Assembly: GCA_029204225.1 (NCBI GenBank)
Contig: CM055113.1
Coordinates: forward strand, 20,233,798-20,297,797
Length of the DNA stretch: 64,000 nt
Direction of reading: 5' to 3'
Origin: Diphasiastrum complanatum
Lineage: Eukaryota; Streptophyta; Lycopodiopsida; Lycopodiales; Lycopodiaceae
Shown here piece by piece: positions 43,948 to 55,129 of the stretch (position 1 is the first letter of the stretch; each line of letters opens with the position of its first letter). Under the pieces are notes generated by a model, which searched no databases, had not been told where the DNA came from, and saw only the letters and a program-made list of their open reading frames with translations. A program made the translations under genes and the position numbers.

Positions 43948-45283
43948 GTTGCCCCCTTCTCTACTCAGCCTTCTCTCTCCATTACTCAGCCTACTCTTCC
44001 CCCTCCACCACTTGGGCTAGTCAATTCTCCAATTAGCCTATTCTCTCCTCCCTCCATTACTCAACCTAATCCAATTAACTCTTATCGTACAATTGCATGT
44101 TTACCAAGAGTTCTTTAACCTTGAAATTTTGATAAATTCTTGAAGAAAACATAGAGTTTTCTTTATCTTTGAAGGACAAATTATCATTTATTTGCATGAA
44201 TTGTGGATTGCAAGACTTTTGGGAAAGGAAAATTTGTACTCATGACCAACGTTTTTTGGTGGTCTTTCCATAATAAAAATTATATCCAAAAAGTCAGACG
44301 AGAAATGTGTGTGTGTGTGTGTGTGTGTTTATATCTTGACTCCTCTACGCTCTTGCATTTGTGGATGATTTCATAAGATGTGGTTAAATAGCTGATTTGT
44401 TATAAGGGTTTTACATACATATAGATTTTTATAAGCTATAGATTTCTTGTTCGGTGGTGGTACTGACCCAAAGTTATACCTAATCAGTGTCTCATACTTT
44501 GTGACACTTGGAGTTGAATGACACTATAGGTAACCATGTAGATTAAATGACAAGCAACACCAGAAACATAGAATATGGCATCTAAATGTTGTTGGATATT
44601 CTTCTCTTTCCATGTAATCTCTCTCTAAAGTCAAACTTGTTAGAGGGCCCATTTTGAGCCCATATTTTTCCTAATGTCAGTGAGCAATCTAGAGTGATAT
44701 GAGCCAAAAACAAGTTGTCTTTAGTGATAGAACTCAATTTAAGCTATCTCAAGTCATAAGGATCAAATTGATTCTTAACATATTGAGATCAAGCAATTTG
44801 AAATTTCTAAACTCAACATTGGTCAAATTCAGTCATTGAATGATCCAGAGGTGGTGAATGAACTAGAAAGAAAAACAACTGTTTTATGTTGATGATGTTG
44901 TTTTCAATAGTGTAACGGGAGCGTGATGTATGCTCGCGTGACACTACCCCTTGGACTGCAAAAAGTTTCAAACTAATGTGTATTTTGCAGGCGATGTTAG
45001 GTTTGGAAAGTTTTGGTGATGGCGCTCTGAATGGTGATCAAACCACGATGGTGGATACTCGGTGGAGGTGGAGTGTAACCGAGGACAGAAGCATGGAACA
45101 AGAGAGTGCCAGAATCGAGCACAGGAGCAGAAAGATCTCCAACAGATTGTTGCAAGAAACTCCATAATTTGCACTTCGTTGAGGTGCGAATGGCTTCGTT
45201 GTTATGGCATTTATGGACATCGTCGCCTGCCTTTGGGGGAGATGTGACGTGACGGGTCCATTGAGTTTTGAAATTGGAACCTC
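43943..45283. other. Gene-free stretch with a (TG)n run
   Basis: A (TG)n run lies at 44306-44328. Otherwise AT-rich sequence with no convincing frame. From about 44930 the composition becomes more GC-rich and leads into the minisatellite, as in an LTR or leader, but no ends were found. Confidence 0.4.
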
Positions 45284-45505
45284 CGGTCGAGATTTGAGTG
45301 ACGTGCTCAGGTCGAGATCTGAGTGGGTGCTCCGGTCAAGATCTGACTGGGTGCTCCGGTCAAGATCTGACAGGAACCCTTCGGTCTAGATTTAACAAGA
45401 GTGGTCCGGTCGAGATTTGACAAGAATCCTTCGGTCGAGATTTAACAGGAGTGCTCCGGTCGAGATTTAACAGGAGTGCTCTGGTCGAGATTTGACAGGA
45501 ACCGA
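45284..45505. repeat. 24-25 bp minisatellite, small array (about 9 units)
   Basis: Degenerate tandem units with consensus close to CGGTCGAGATYTGACAGGA plus a variable GTGCTC or CCTT. The same unit makes up the larger array at 54096-54725. It directly abuts a minus-strand gypsy RT remnant. Confidence 0.85.
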
Positions 45506-45509
45506 TGAT

Positions 45510-47416
45510 CGAGGAAGACGTAAACTTCCTTCATTGTTTCAGGTAAGGGCATTTCAACTATTACCTTGATTTTTTTAGGGTCAGTAGAAATACCGTCCTT
45601 TGAAATTATATGTCCGAGTACTACCCCATGGGTGACTCAGATTTAACACTTATCAAGGTTTAGTGAAATTCCAAGTCGACGACAACGAATGAAGATTTTC
45701 TCCAATATGTCAAGGTGTATAGCCGTTGAGGAATGTACACCCAGATCGTAGAGATAAATCTCGACAATCGAAAGCCAGTTGCATGACCCTCTGAAATGTG
45801 GAAGGGGCCAAAAGGCACGACATTATAAACATAAACCTCATTTTCTGTGGCAAAGGCCATTTTATGTTTATCTTCGGGGGCTATTTGAACAAGGAAATAA
45901 CTGTTGAATCCGTCCAAGAAGCTGAAAGCTTCAGCTCCTACCATTTCCTCTAAGATTTGGGTTGTTAAAGACAAGGGAAAATGGTCTTTCTTTGTAACCG
46001 CATTAAGGATTTTTAGATCAACACAAATACAAAGTTTTCTGTTTTTCTTGGGTACAACCACAATGGGTGATACCCAATCAGTATGTTGGACTTCATAAAT
46101 GAAACCAGCATCCAGCAATTTCTTAATATCATCATTGATTCTCTTTCAATTGACAGAGTTACATCTGTAAGATTTAGCCCTAGCAGGCTTAGCGTTGTCT
46201 TCTAAAGGAATCATATGAACTACTACTTCAGGCGGGATTCCTTTCATTTCCGTATAGTTTCATGCAAATACATCCATGTATTTGTGAAGTAAAGTTTCCA
46301 GATCAGAAAGTTGTTTAAAGGAAAGGTGTGCACCAACATGAACTATTTGATCCATCTCCTCGTCAGGATCTTTAAGGTTTAACAGAATTGTTTTAGCAGG
46401 TTCTTCAAAGGAGTTGGAACTTGGTGTAGGTTCCTGGCCTGGCTGGAGTAACTGGGTAACAACGTCATCCAGTGTGAAATCTTTAAACATTTGTGGAAGA
46501 TCAAAAGGTGGTTCCACAAAGTTTTCTGGAACTTTGGGAATCATCTGAGCTGAGGCACTACTGGATGTGGAAGCTTGGTCTGATTGTTTGGTTGTTGTCG
46601 CTTTAGACAAGGGCTTAATCGGTTGCTTAAGCTTCTCACACATTTGTTTTTTATGCTTGGTTAATTTTGTATCAATTATTTTATTTTTTTGTAACCGAGG
46701 TTTTTAAGTTTTTGAGTGGGCGGTGTTGTTGCCTCACTTATCATATCAGCATCGATTGTATCCAAGACTTCGTTTGGATACACGTCCCATGTGTATACTT
46801 TGGGCTTTGGCCTATATGCCTGTGTGTTGGGTACTTTGGATGTCAGTTGGACATGAGTCTACAAGATGTGTTTGTGCATTTTCTCAAGGGTGTCTATGTT
46901 TTTGTGCTCCTAGATCATGTTGTCCTCGTGGAGGTGGTCCTAACAGTGCTAGTTGTGGTTGTTTTGTGGTGGATTGTGCTGATTTTGGTTTTGTGAAACA
47001 AACTGTTGTCGAGGAGGTTGATAATGTCCCCCTGACTGGTTGTGAGGCTTGTTCCTTGGGTTATAATAGCAATAAAGTGAGGTATGACCCATAAAGTCAC
47101 ACATGTCACATTTGATCAATGAAGTATCTGGGACTGGTTGGTATGAAGAGCACTCATTGCCAGTGTGTGCACCTCGACAGTGAGGGCACCATGTATTCTC
47201 TCGTCTATGGTGGATTTGGCCAGTGGGTAATTGACCTGGCATCGATAGACTTAAGAGTGTTTTGAAACTCTTTCGTGAGTTTCTCCATCGGTTGCTAGTG
47301 TTGCTAGTTAAGTAACTCCATTTGTGTTTTTTATAACTATTCTCGTGTTTCCTCATTTGGTTGAGCTTCTTAAACAACACGATGTGCTCTCCGTTGACAC
47401 ATTGTTCATACTTCAT
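45510..47416 (-). pseudogene. Ty3/gypsy gag C-terminus, linker and RT
   Basis: Minus strand: 46949-47416 carries two zinc-knuckle-like motifs, CPHCRGAHTGNEC and CDMCDFMGHTSLYC, followed by an Asn/Gln/Pro-rich tail. 46260-46643 is the linker before RT (LETLLHKYMDVFA). 45660-46118 is RT with GFIYEVQHTDWVSPIVVVPK and KDHFPLSLTTQILEEM. It is related to the A/B/C gypsy family and shows what precedes RT there before the hairpin module replaced it. Frameshifts after MAFATENEVYVYNVVPFG destroy the palm. It ends in the minisatellite. Confidence 0.75.
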
Positions 47417-47587
47417 ACAACCTCTTCAACTAGCTAGTAAGGATTCTAGATCCTCTGTACTATATTGAACAAGGTATGTAGTAGTATGTACTATGAACAG
47501 TGGCAGATCAATTCTGAGAATAGCAGCCACCTATGGGCTGTCACTTCAACTAACCAAACTCTCCAAGCAAGAAATTCAACCCGTAGA

Positions 47588-48079
47588 AGAACGTTCTCTC
47601 CAGAGACGTTCTCTACGAAAACGGATGACGGTTTTCAATCATAAACAAGTACCTAAATTTTTACACATTCTTCCGCGGCGGAAGGGCCTTTGAGTAGGAT
47701 CTCCCCCCCCCCCCCCCCCCTCAAGAAATTTTTAGATAGATACCGGAAGATTGTGCGCCCGAGGGCGCACATTCTTCCGCGGGCGGAAGGGCCGAGGAGC
47801 CGGCCCTTCCCTTGCATGAATTTTGTTTTTACATTTTTTTTTTGACGTAAATTTTTTTTTACACGCACCTTTCGGGCGGAAGGTAAGGTGCATGTAAAAA
47901 AAAGAAAATTTTTTTACGTGCACCTTCCAAAGTCCAGAAGGTGCATGTAAAAAAAATTTGCCCCACAAATTACGTTCTGTGAGGCACCACCATTTCCTTT
48001 ATAAAAACGTAGCAGTCCATACCATTCCACTCAAGGAAAACTCTAAGCCTATTTGGGCCAAGCCTTACCGTTGTAACCA
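47588..48079 (+). repeat. Hairpin module copy 4 (best preserved) with gypsy RT stub
   Basis: Six hairpins in order: CTTCCG/CGGAAG (47670-47684); an 18-C run (47703-47720); GTGCGCCC-GA-GGGCGCAC (47753-47770); CTTCCGC-GG-GCGGAAG (47774-47789); GGAAGGGCC/GGCCCTTCC with an 8-base loop (47785-47810); a 19-base-arm hairpin with T-run/A-run ends (47853-47903); and a second such hairpin (about 47909-47955). Then the gypsy RT start up to CCATG, where the copia LTR begins. Confidence 0.85.
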
Positions 48080-48272
48080 TGTGTCTTGTAATTCCCTTAT
48101 CAGTTGTAGATGTATAATCAGAACAGAATACACATAGTGTAACTAAGAGAAGAGACACTTAAGAAGTCTGATGCTAGTAAAGCAATCAAAACAAACGCAC
48201 ACAGAAGCTCCGCCTGCGTGCGAGAAAATACTGGTTGTGTCTGATCTTGGATGTCGAATGCTTATGTTGTTT
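48080..48272 (+). mobile_element. Copia LTR remnant (copy B)
   Basis: Starts TGTGTCTTGTAATTCCC at the same gypsy position as in copy A. It is cut after about 190 bp by the deletion that also removed the PBS and the gag start. Confidence 0.55.
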
Positions 48273-49641
48273 GCAGTATCTGCTGAGAATGTAGTATCTG
48301 CTGAGAAGCAGCTCACATATCTGTTGAGAGCCTTACCCAGATCTTTCTAGAACACACGAACCTTGCTTGCGAAAGATCCTACCATGAACCTCGAAAAGGC
48401 GATTGTTGAAATTCGAGAGGAAGTCGAGGCCTAAGAGGGAGTCGAATCAGAGGCAAGATCGTGACCAGCAAGCAGAGGGGACCAGCAAAAGCAACTGGAA
48501 GACCAAAGGGAGGTCGAAACGACAAGATGCCGACAAGAAGACCTGCACGAGATGCAGAAGAGACGGGCATACAGTAGATACCTGCTGGCTCAATTCCAAG
48601 ATTGAGTGTATCCATTGCCATAAGAAGGGTCATGTAGCCATGGATTGCCGCCAAAACCCAAGAAATAGATCAGCACAAAACAGACAGGAAAACGATAATA
48701 GTTCTTCCTATGTCGAGGAGCCCGAGAGCTCGAAGATGGGCGAAGAAAGAATGAACAAAAATTGTTCGACCACCTACATCTGTGAAGATGTGTGTGCAGC
48801 ATCAACGTTTGACACGCACGAGGTGATCCTAGATTCAGGAGCCACCTCGCACTTCGTGACATCAAGACGAATCATGTCTGATTTTATAAGTGCAGATCCC
48901 TCAAGATTCATAGTTCTTGGAGATGGATCCAGACATCAAGTGAACGGTATTGGTTCACTTTGGCCCAACACCAACGGCAGAGATAGACAACTCGAAGACG
49001 TTCTGTTCGTGCCAACTCTGCAGCAAGACTTGTTATTTGTAGCAAGAATAGCAGATGCAGGGATGCGTGTGACATTTTCTAACAAAGCATGCAACGTGAT
49101 TGATGCCAGCACTAGCACTCTCATTGCTCAAGGCAGAAAAAAAGGGAATCTATATCATCTGAAGGTACGCCTACTTGCAGATCAGGTGCATCAGACCCAT
49201 AATGACTCGCCAGACACTCTGTAGCACGGAAGGCTCTGCCACATGAACTCAATGGCACTCTACCAGGCAAGTCATCATGGAGCGATAACAGGGGTCAACA
49301 TCTCGAATGCAACCAGTTCGACTGCCTGTGATGCATGTTTAGAAGGCAAGATGTCACGCATACCATTCATCAAAGACTCCTACAGAACGACAAAGATTCT
49401 GGAGCTAGTGCACTCTGACATTTGCGGTCCGTTCAACGTGATCTCAATTGGAGGTTCAAAATACTATATAACCTTCATTGATGATTATAGCAAGTTTGCC
49501 AGAGTGTATTTTATTCAAAATAAATCTGAAGTACTCAATAAATTCACAGAATATGTGAATTGGGCTGAGAGATGCACAGGCAGCAAGGTGAAGCAGATCA
49601 AAATAGATCGAGGTGAAAAACATTCTAATCTAGAGTTCTAA
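48273..49641 (+). pseudogene. Ty1/copia gag C-terminus, protease, integrase start (copy B)
   Basis: An open frame of 273 codons (48403-49224) contains two zinc knuckles, CTRCRRDGHTVDTC and CIHCHKKGHVAMDC, and the protease motif ILDSGATSHF. After one stop it continues at 49243-49641 as GAG-pre-integrase and integrase start (HSDICGPF; FIDDYSKFARVYF). It is cut in integrase at the same place as copy A. Less mutated than copy A. Confidence 0.85.
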
Positions 49642-50040
49642 GAACGTTCTCTGTAGAGACGAGACGTTCTCTACGAAAATGCATGACAGTCTTCAACTCG
49701 TAATCATGTATCTGGCATCCAATTATAAACAAGTAGCTAAATTTTTACACATTCTTCTACGGTGGAAGGGCCTCGGAGTAGGACCTCCCCCCCCCCAAGA
49801 AATTTTTAGATAGATACCGAAAGATTGTGCACCCGAGGGTGGAGGCCGGAGGGCGCACATTCTTCCGCGGGTGGAAGGGCCGAGGAGCCGGCCCTTCCCT
49901 TGCATGAATTCTGGTTTTACATTTTTTTTTGACAAAAATTATTCATTAAAAACACCTTCCGGGCGGAAGGTAAGCTGCATGTAAAAAAAAGTTAATTTAT
50001 TTTACGTGCACCTTCCAACGTCCGAAAAAAAATTTGCCCC
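49642..50040 (+). repeat. Hairpin module copy 5
   Basis: AACGTTCTC motifs, then the C-run (about 49787-49796), the GTGCACCC hairpin (one arm mutated), CTTCCGCGGG and GGAAGGGCC hairpins, and the T-run/A-run hairpins (mutated). It is followed directly by gypsy RT. With copy 4 it forms direct repeats around the copia piece. Confidence 0.75.
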
Positions 50041-50344
50041 ACAGATTACGTTCTGTGAGACACCACCATTTCCTTTGTAAAAAAGTAACAGTCCATACCA
50101 TTCCACTCAAGGAAAACTCTAAGCCTATTTGGGCTAAGCCTTACCGTTGTAACCATGTCTATCGAGAAAGGATCGATGAGGATATTAAGAAGCTGCTTGA
50201 TGTTGGCTTCATTTATGAAGTCCAACATACGGATTACGTATCGCCCAATGTGTTGGTGCCCAAGAAAAATGGCAAGCTTTGTATCTGCGTTGACCTCAAG
50301 AATCTTAACGCGGTTACTAAAAAAGACCATTTCCCATTGCCCTT
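50034..50344 (+). pseudogene. Gypsy RT N-terminal part (copy B)
   Basis: An open frame from the hairpin join through VHTIPLKENSKPIWAKPYRC and NGKLCICVDLKNLNAVTKK to DHFPLPF, then interrupted by the solo LTR. The frame is open throughout, unlike copy A. Confidence 0.85.
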
Positions 50345-51074
50345 TGTGAAGTTTATTAAAATATTATCTTCCTATCTCGAGTTTGGGGTCATGACCATGA
50401 TAATTTCCACTAGATTTTATGTTGTACATATAAGGAGTGTGAATTGAACACATATCCTTCTAGTGTAGCTCGAATTTGAGTTAGATAGGTTCAACTGTAA
50501 TGACATGCAGATGTTTTGATAGCATGCAAAGTCTTACTGAATGCATGCAAGCCACATGCAATCAGTGCATGCAACATGCAAAGTAGTTTCTGTGATCTAC
50601 ATATGTCTAGGTAATTTTATGAGTTGACATGCAGTATATGCAGCATACATGCATGCAGTTACACATGTGGATCTCTGGTAGGTGAATTAGTTCAATTAAG
50701 TGGACTTTCCATGCAACTCCACTGTAGGAATTCGAGTCTCTCTCATGTAGGAAAAGCTGAGCATGTTTTGCCATATTGTGAATATTGAGATTTTGGTGTT
50801 TTGGACTCATTCTCTCTCTACTCGAGTTTTCTATGTATGATTTTCTCTCTCTACCCGAGAGCAGCCTCTTTTTCCCATACTGAACACTTAGAATTATTTC
50901 TGACATTCATTTCTCATAGTGAAGAGTTAGATTTTTTCATCAGATGTATGCCATTGTGCTCTTGCCTTAGATTTTTCAAGCATACTATTTTTTGATCAAT
51001 CTTTTGCAATCACAACACCTCAGTAAGATCCTGTAGGGTGTGTGGTGAAGTTCACACGTGCTAAAAACCTCACA
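50345..51074 (+). mobile_element. Solo LTR with intact TSD (copy B)
   Basis: 730 bp starting TGTGAAGTTTATT and ending AACCTCACA, flanked by the 5-bp duplication CCCTT (50340-50344 and 51075-51079). Removing it restores the RT reading PLPF to TTQILEKM. It has many CATGCA motifs between 50505 and 50660 and a TTCACACGTG motif near its end (about 51050). No partner LTR or internal region is nearby, so it is a solo LTR left by recombination. Confidence 0.9.
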
Positions 51075-52998
51075 CCCTTAACAACACAAATTCTAGAGAA
51101 AATGGCAGGAGTTGAGGCTTTCAACTTTTTAGATGGATTTAGTGGCTATTTCCTAGTCTAGATAGCCCCTAAGGATCTACACAAGATGGCTTTCGCCACT
51201 GAATATGGCATTTATGCTACAATTAATGACTTTTGCCCTATGAACACCCCTTCCACGTTCCAATGCGTCATGCAAATGGCGTTTCAAGATTTGCTCCACC
51301 GCATCGTCGAGATTTATCTTGATGATCTGGAGGTGCATTCTTCAGCAGAAAAATACCTCGAAGCACTCGAAAAGATCTTCATTCGTTGTCAACGGTTTGG
51401 AATATCACTAAACCCTGAGAAGTGCCAAATCTAGGTAACCCATGGGGTTTACTCAAACATATCATATCAAAGGACGGTATTTCTACCGATCCTTCTAAAA
51501 TCAAAGTTATAGTTGAGATGCCCTTATCTGTGACCGTGAAGGAAATGTACGTTTTCCTAGGCCATACTAACTACTATCGCATCTTCATAATCGATTATGT
51601 CGACAAGGCACGGCTCCTTTATTTGGTTGTGGTTGACCCTAGGTGGACCAAGGAACGAATAAAAGGTTTTGAGGAACTCAAGACCGCTCTCACCACCGTG
51701 CCAATACTATGTTCTCCTGATTACACGAAGGAATTCCATGTGCATACTTACGCAAGTAAGTATGCTATTGGCGGTATCCTAGCACAACCACACGGGTATA
51801 ACAAAGATTTTCTGATACGTTTCTTGAGCAGACAAGTGGTGCCTGCTGAAGTAAACTATACAACAATCGAACGTGAAGTACTAGCCATGTCTACGCCGTA
51901 CAACAATTGCAACATTATTTGCTAGGCCAAACCTTTGCATTTTACATAGACCATCAAGCCCTATTATATATTGTAAATAAATCATGTAAAACAAGACGAA
52001 TAGCTCGATGGCTGTTAATCCTTGAGGAATTCACCTTCTGGGTAGTCGTAAGAAAAGACACACAACACTTCATGGCCGACCACATGTCCCCACTTCCAAA
52101 TGCTGAAAAGGCCGATATCCCAATCAACAATGAACTACTTGATGCATGTCTTTTTCGGATTGATGCCACTCCACTTTGGGCTGAGGAAATTACTCAACTC
52201 CTTACCACTGTCCACCGACTTAAAGAAGAACTAAGTCAAGTAGCCAAAAGCAATTTTTTAATAAAAGTGGATTTTTTCAACTTATCGCGGGACAATTATA
52301 TAGAAGGGATGCTGACGGAATAATACGCCGATGCGATTATGAATCTGAGATACGACCTATCATATCTCAGGCTCATGAAGGCATTGGTGGTAGTCACTTC
52401 TCTACTGAAGCGACTGTTAAGATCATCCTCCAAGCAGGCTTATGGTGGCGATCACTGTTTAAGGATACATTTGCTATTATAAAAACATGTGATCATGATC
52501 ATGTTTGTCAACGAGCCAAGAAGATAGAAAAAGCTGACTTCACGTCGCTAATCCGAATTATAGAAGACGAAGATTTCCATAAATGGGATTTAGACTTTGT
52601 TGGGCCCATCAGCCCAGCAGCCAAAAATACTCAAGCTTGTTACATCTTTATTGCCACAGATTACGCTACCAAATGGGTTGAGGCTAGAGCCACAAAGGAC
52701 GCCAATGCAAAGATCATCGTGTGTTCTCTATATGAAAACATCATTATGTGTTTGGTTGTCCTAATCGAACCTGTTAGTAATAGAGATTCACACTTCTTAA
52801 ATGTAGTGGTTGACAATCACCTACACCATTACCTTGTTGTACATCGAAAAAGTACCCCCTACTATCCTCGATGTAATGGCCAAGCAGAATTCACTATAAG
52901 ACCATCTGCAAGATTCAGACGAAGATAGTTGAGACAAGTAGATCAGATTGGAAAACCAAGCTGTTGTTAGCTATCTGGGCACATCGTACCACTGCTCA
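51075..52998 (+). pseudogene. Gypsy pol: RT C-terminus, RNase H, integrase (copy B)
   Basis: RT palm with STFQCVMQMAFQDL and YLDDLEVHSS (51186-51434); RT connection and RNase H (51422-52323: GHTNYYRIF; YAIGGILAQPHGYNKDF; YIDHQALLYI). Integrase follows with a zinc finger (GIGGSHFSTEATV; CDHDHVCQ), a core with KWDLDFVGPI (first Asp), SNRDSHF (second Asp shifted or lost) and YYPRCNGQAE (Glu). Small frameshifts at about 51422, 51900 and 52323. It is truncated at 52998. Confidence 0.85.
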
Positions 52999-53096
52999 TC
53001 CACATCTGAGCCCTCGCCTTCTTCCCGAATGGCATCAGACATGGCTTATTTCAATGATGTGTATTCATCATTGGAGTAAAGTTCTCATCGTATCCA

Positions 53097-53736
53097 TCAT
53101 GTGAATCCAACGAGGAGCCAAATGATGAGCATATATTCAGTTGGTTGTTCTTGGACCTGACTTTTTAATCTTTTAAATCGTTCAATGCAGTCACGTACTT
53201 TATCATCTTTTGTCATTTTGATGTTACTCAACTTGACAAAAGGACTTTTGATCAAGCGAAATGGCTTGAATCGTTTGATAAATGCTTCCTGCAAGAGTGA
53301 CCAGTCTCGTTTATCTTCACGATCAAGCTCGATCGATCATGGTCAACGAGAAGAGCTATACCATGGCTTCTGGTGATGTCTTGCCAGAAACATCGCATTT
53401 GTTCTCAAAGACTTGAAGAAATCTTTGAGGGTCAGTGTTGTCATCATACTTAGGTAAATCTAACTTGGGAGTACATTTTTCAGCTTGCGAAACATTATTT
53501 GCAAAAGCTCTGTTTAAGTGAGCTCGTGCATGTGAAGATTCTACAGCATGAAAGTCTAGTCGATCGTATGGAGCTTCAAAACGCATGGGTTCCCATCTGT
53601 CAAATGGGTTGGTTGATGGCTCTTGGACTTGAAATTTCATCCTAGAATATCTATTGAATCGAGCCTGTTCGGTAGATGGAGAGACCATCTCTGATGCATA
53701 GTCCACTGTGGAATTCGGATCATAAGGACGATCCAT
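53097..53736 (-). pseudogene. Ty3/gypsy gag fragment
   Basis: Minus strand: 53356-53736 (LDLPKYDDNTDPQRFLQVFE, the capsid N-terminal motif) and 53097-53294 (FIKRFKPFRLIKSPFVKLSN; DCIERFKRLKSQV, capsid C-terminal helices), separated by a frameshift. Preceded on the right by a (TG)n run and the large minisatellite, probably its leader or LTR. Confidence 0.65.
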
Positions 53737-53799
53737 AACAAATCCAGAGTACCTTAGGATTGAGTGAGTAGGCCTCTTGGACTCTTTGGTAACTTGACT

Positions 53800-53800
<1 letters not shown>

Positions 53801-53834
<34 letters not shown>
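53801..53834. repeat. (GT)n microsatellite
   Basis: An uninterrupted GT run of about 34 bases followed by a T-run. Confidence 0.95.
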
Positions 53835-53837
<3 letters not shown>

Positions 53838-54095
53838 TTTTAAATATTAGTCAGAGACAAATAATGTGGTGGTGTCCAAATGGCACAGTTGTTTTGATTT
53901 TTGGTGTTAGGGTTTTGCAATAAATTTGGAAAGAACTGTGGTATTTGGCAAACACTAAGACCTAGTCAAATAATAAAGTAGATGTTGTTTTGAAGTTGAC
54001 TTGGTTCAGGTTGGAAGTTGAAGCTCTCGATTGAGAGTTAATAGGGAATCCTCAGTTGAGAATTGATAGAAAGGTCCGGTGGTGAGCTGAGAGGG

Positions 54096-54725
54096 GTTCG
54101 GTCAAGATCAAATAAAGTACTTTGGTTGAGATCTGATAGAATATTTCAGTTGAGATCTAATAGAGTACTTCGGTTGAGATCCAACAGAACGCTTCGGTTG
54201 AGATCCAACAAAACGCTTCGGTTAAGATCTAACAGAACGCTTCGGTCGAGATCTAATGAAATGCTTTGGTCGAGATCCAACAGAATGCTTCGGTTGACAT
54301 CTAACAGAATGCTTCGGTCGAGATCAAGATGGAATGCTCCAGTCAAGATCTAACAGAAAGCCTCCGGTTGAGATATGATAGAAATCTTTGATTGAGATTT
54401 GATAGAAAGCTTCCGGTCGATATCTGACAAGATGTCTCTAGTCGAGATTTGAGAGAAGCCTCTGGTGAGATCTGACAGGATGTCTCCGGTCAAGATTTGA
54501 GAGAAGCCTCCGGTCGAGATCTGATAAGATGTCTCCGATCGAGATTTGACAGGTTGCTTCGGTTGAGACTAGATAGAAAGCTTCCAGTTGAGATCTTACA
54601 GGATGCCTCCAATCGAGATGTAACTGAAAGGCACCGGTTGAGATGCGACAGAAGGTCTATGGTCGAGATGTCAACTGAAAGGCCCGGGTGAGATCTGATC
54701 GATGAGCATCGGTTGAGGGTTAACT
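54096..54725. repeat. 24-25 bp minisatellite, large array (about 26 units)
   Basis: Tandem units such as TCGAGATCTAACAGAATGCT plus TCGGT, degenerate at 15-30%. Unit length near 24 keeps both strands open over long stretches, giving an Arg/Ser/Asn/Leu octapeptide repeat on the plus strand (54063-54353) and a Leu/Asp one on the minus strand; these frames are by-products, not genes. Confidence 0.9.
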
Positions 54726-55129
54726 CAAGACTTGGCAAGATATTCCTAGTAGCGTTTCGGTCAAGAGTTGGTGTGTAGTTTTAATAGGTGAATGAAACAA
54801 GGTTTCATCCAGTCCAGATGAGAGTTGTGGAGCTCGGCTAGGTAAGGAGCATGAAGCCTCGGGCGAAAATAGAGCTATACATCAGTCAAGACCAAAGTGA
54901 CGAGCTCGGTAATGATGTGTGTGGGAGACTTCAAAGCGATGGTTTGGCAGCACAGATCGAAAAGGTTTGATGTTGATAAGTGTCTGTATAGCTGTGGAAA
55001 TGGCACCAAATGTTCACAGATTCCAGCTGAATCTGTGAACACATTTTTTTATTCTTACTTCTTTCTTACTTCAAGTGGTTACCGCTCTGAAAACCGGGTG
55101 TTTCTGCCCATTTCCAACAACCAGTTCTT

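Larger units (their letters stand above)
47394..52998 (+). repeat. Long inverted duplication, arm B
   Basis: Reverse-orientation copy of 4640-10865. It starts within the gypsy gag fragment at TGACACATTGTTCATACTTC and ends within gypsy integrase at GCACATCGTACCACT. Relative to arm A it lacks about 770 bp (A 9263-10034) at 48272, where GCAGTATCTGCTGAGAA is duplicated in tandem. Confidence 0.8.

Noticed and set aside
43809-44036. Ser/Leu repeat ORF over the TC microsatellite
   Set aside because: Pure product of the dinucleotide repeat.
46667-47094. Cys-rich plus-strand ORFs
   Set aside because: They are the reverse strand of the gypsy gag zinc-knuckle region and its Gln/Asn tail.
54063-54353. 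Arg/Ser/Leu octapeptide-repeat ORF
   Set aside because: It is the translation of a 24-bp minisatellite; the opposite strand is equally open and no start or promoter context supports a gene.
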